Positions 62,597 through 64,000 of a stretch of 64,000 nucleotides of DNA are shown in pieces. This DNA comes from Amyloporia xantha. Taxonomy: Eukaryota; Basidiomycota; Agaricomycetes; Polyporales; Adustoporiaceae. The position numbers and the translations under genes are program-made. A model generated the notes under the pieces. It saw only the letters and a list, made by a program, of their open reading frames with translations, was not told where the DNA came from and searched no databases. How positions within the stretch are numbered: position 1 is the first letter of the stretch; every line of letters begins with the position of its first letter. Location of the stretch: contig JAYKKR010000001.1 in the NCBI GenBank assembly GCA_036971615.1, forward strand, positions 310,001-374,000. Reading direction: 5' to 3'.

Positions 62597-64000
62597 TACA
62601 GTGAATGATAGACCAACGGAGGCCTGTCTCTAAGACGATGCTGCTCGTTCTTTATGCCTGTGCCCGCCACACTGCAAACATCTCTGTGAACGTACGCCCA
62701 TGAAACCGCTGCACTCCTTGCCGAATACAATGGACGAGCGGTCCCTGGCATGTTTCACGTCAAGTTCGCCTAGCCATTCCGCCGTCCGATCACGCTGATC
62801 ACGTACAGATTCACATCAGAATGTCACGGCAGCGCGATGAAGATGACACGGAGGAAAGCATGCTCCCCTGGAGACATCCTTCGTACCTATTCTCTGCGAA
62901 TCTTACGTCCCCAGCGCAACGACTGGGGAATTCTACTCTCCCCAGTGCTACTCTCCCCAGTGGGAAGCTAAGACGGGGATGTCTCTCCGTGTTTCATGCC
63001 GAATGCCTTCTGTGCATCCTACTGACAGACGTGAATGACCGTGGAGTACCAGGTTCAGCGGTCCGTGCGCGAACGTACAAAGAGTATAAAGACAGACGAA
63101 CCTCAGCTTACAGTCCTCACTCCTCTCCACCTTCCGCCCTCTTCCGTTCGACGTAAACTCATCCGGCTCATTGTTCTTTGTCCTCGCGCTCTAGGTGCAC
63201 GGTAACAATCTCCGGGGGCCTTGCTGATCGGCAGCCACTACTGCCTTCGTGTCCGTGAGTATTTTGCCTTGTCCGCGCTACTGACAGTCTCCGTCTCTCT
63301 CATGCACATCCGTTGATGTGATTGGGACGCCGTGACCTCTTATTCTCGTTCCAGCTCGTACCCGTCATAATGATCCATCTCGATCACGGTAAGCGCGCTC
63401 GTTCTGTTACAAATCTCGATTTGACGTACTCGCATTCGGTATAGAATCCCTCTGCACGCGTCACCGCGAACAGGCGATCTCGTTCCGCCGTCGCGATGCG
63501 GATGACTTGGTCCCATTACTCATCGTATGTCAAACTACAACGTCACGCGCATGTCGTTGATCTGCGAAGGAACATAGCATTGGCCTCGCATCCAAACTCA
63601 GCGCATGCAGACTCACCAGGTAAGCCGTTCCGCGTATTGACTTGGATCCATGGTGCCGAACGGACGTGCAGATCTCCCGGCCCCAGGGGATAGATTGTCC
63701 GCCGTCCCCCCGCCTGGCTCCCCCAAGCCACGCCGCCATCCGTAAGCACACCCCTCTCGCTTGGAAGCCGAGACTCTCACACAGGCTTCGCGACAGAAAA
63801 CAAGATATATTTAGTGGTAGAAACACGTACATAGGATGGTCGTAGGATAGTAGCGCGTACGGACGTACGACGTGCGCTGGCGTGTCCTTCCCGTGCATTC
63901 TGCACGCGGAGTGGACGGCGTACTTTCGAGGCGCAGGGCAACGCCTAGCGCTGTTGATGTCCGTCGCGCGGACATCCGACTCGTGTCCGCGAGCTCTCCA
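62597..64000. other. Gene-poor end of the window
   Basis: No supported gene. Near 62935-62965 the phrase tactctccccagtg occurs twice in tandem. Open frames at 63500-63900 lie on both strands over the same bases and lack any motif. The right end is cut by the window. Confidence 0.35.

Overview
The window reads as nuclear DNA of a mushroom-forming basidiomycete (Agaricomycetes, probably a polypore). Genes are densely packed on both strands, coding exons are cut by many introns of about 50-60 bases with GT..AG ends, and the gene set (DUF6534 membrane proteins, MHYT hybrid histidine kinase, mushroom lectins, chromoviral Ty3/gypsy DNA) is typical of that group. The placement in Polyporales is inferred from the lectin families and is not proven. 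All gene models were built by hand from reading frames, splice sites and remembered family features.

Layout. 0-9 kb: a tandem pair of DUF6534 membrane proteins, then the cohesin loader subunit MAU2/Scc4. 9.6-15.6 kb: a tetraspanin, histone H3 and cofactor-independent phosphoglycerate mutase. 16.6-34.8 kb: an accessory region. It holds an LSL-type lectin with a frame break, two copies (A and B) of a Marasmius oreades agglutinin (MOA)-type chimerolectin (beta-trefoil lectin plus papain-like cysteine protease), a stray 3' end of a histidine kinase, and the full MHYT hybrid histidine kinase. The order [lectin][kinase 3' end] - [lectin][kinase] shows a tandem segmental duplication. Copy B was then damaged by a chromodomain Ty3/gypsy element, which itself carries a nested solo LTR, and a TIR element with a 52-base perfect palindrome sits at its truncated end. 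A Harbinger-type MITE lies just upstream of the kinase.

36-55 kb is mostly conserved housekeeping: membrane-anchored phospholipase B, a PNPOx-like flavoprotein, exocyst EXO84, an AhpC/TSA-type redox protein with a 9-base exon, an O-methyltransferase, an EI24/RRT8-like membrane protein and an ISWI remodeller. 55.9-59.9 kb has a small FHA protein and an epsin whose expected C-terminal end I cannot find. The last 4 kb is gene-poor, with one small unassigned gene.

The most interesting feature is the duplicated lectin-kinase segment. Lectin copy A keeps all protease residues. Copy B has a His-to-Arg change at the catalytic histidine and has lost its 5' end to the retroelement. This looks like a defence-lectin locus caught while expanding and decaying.
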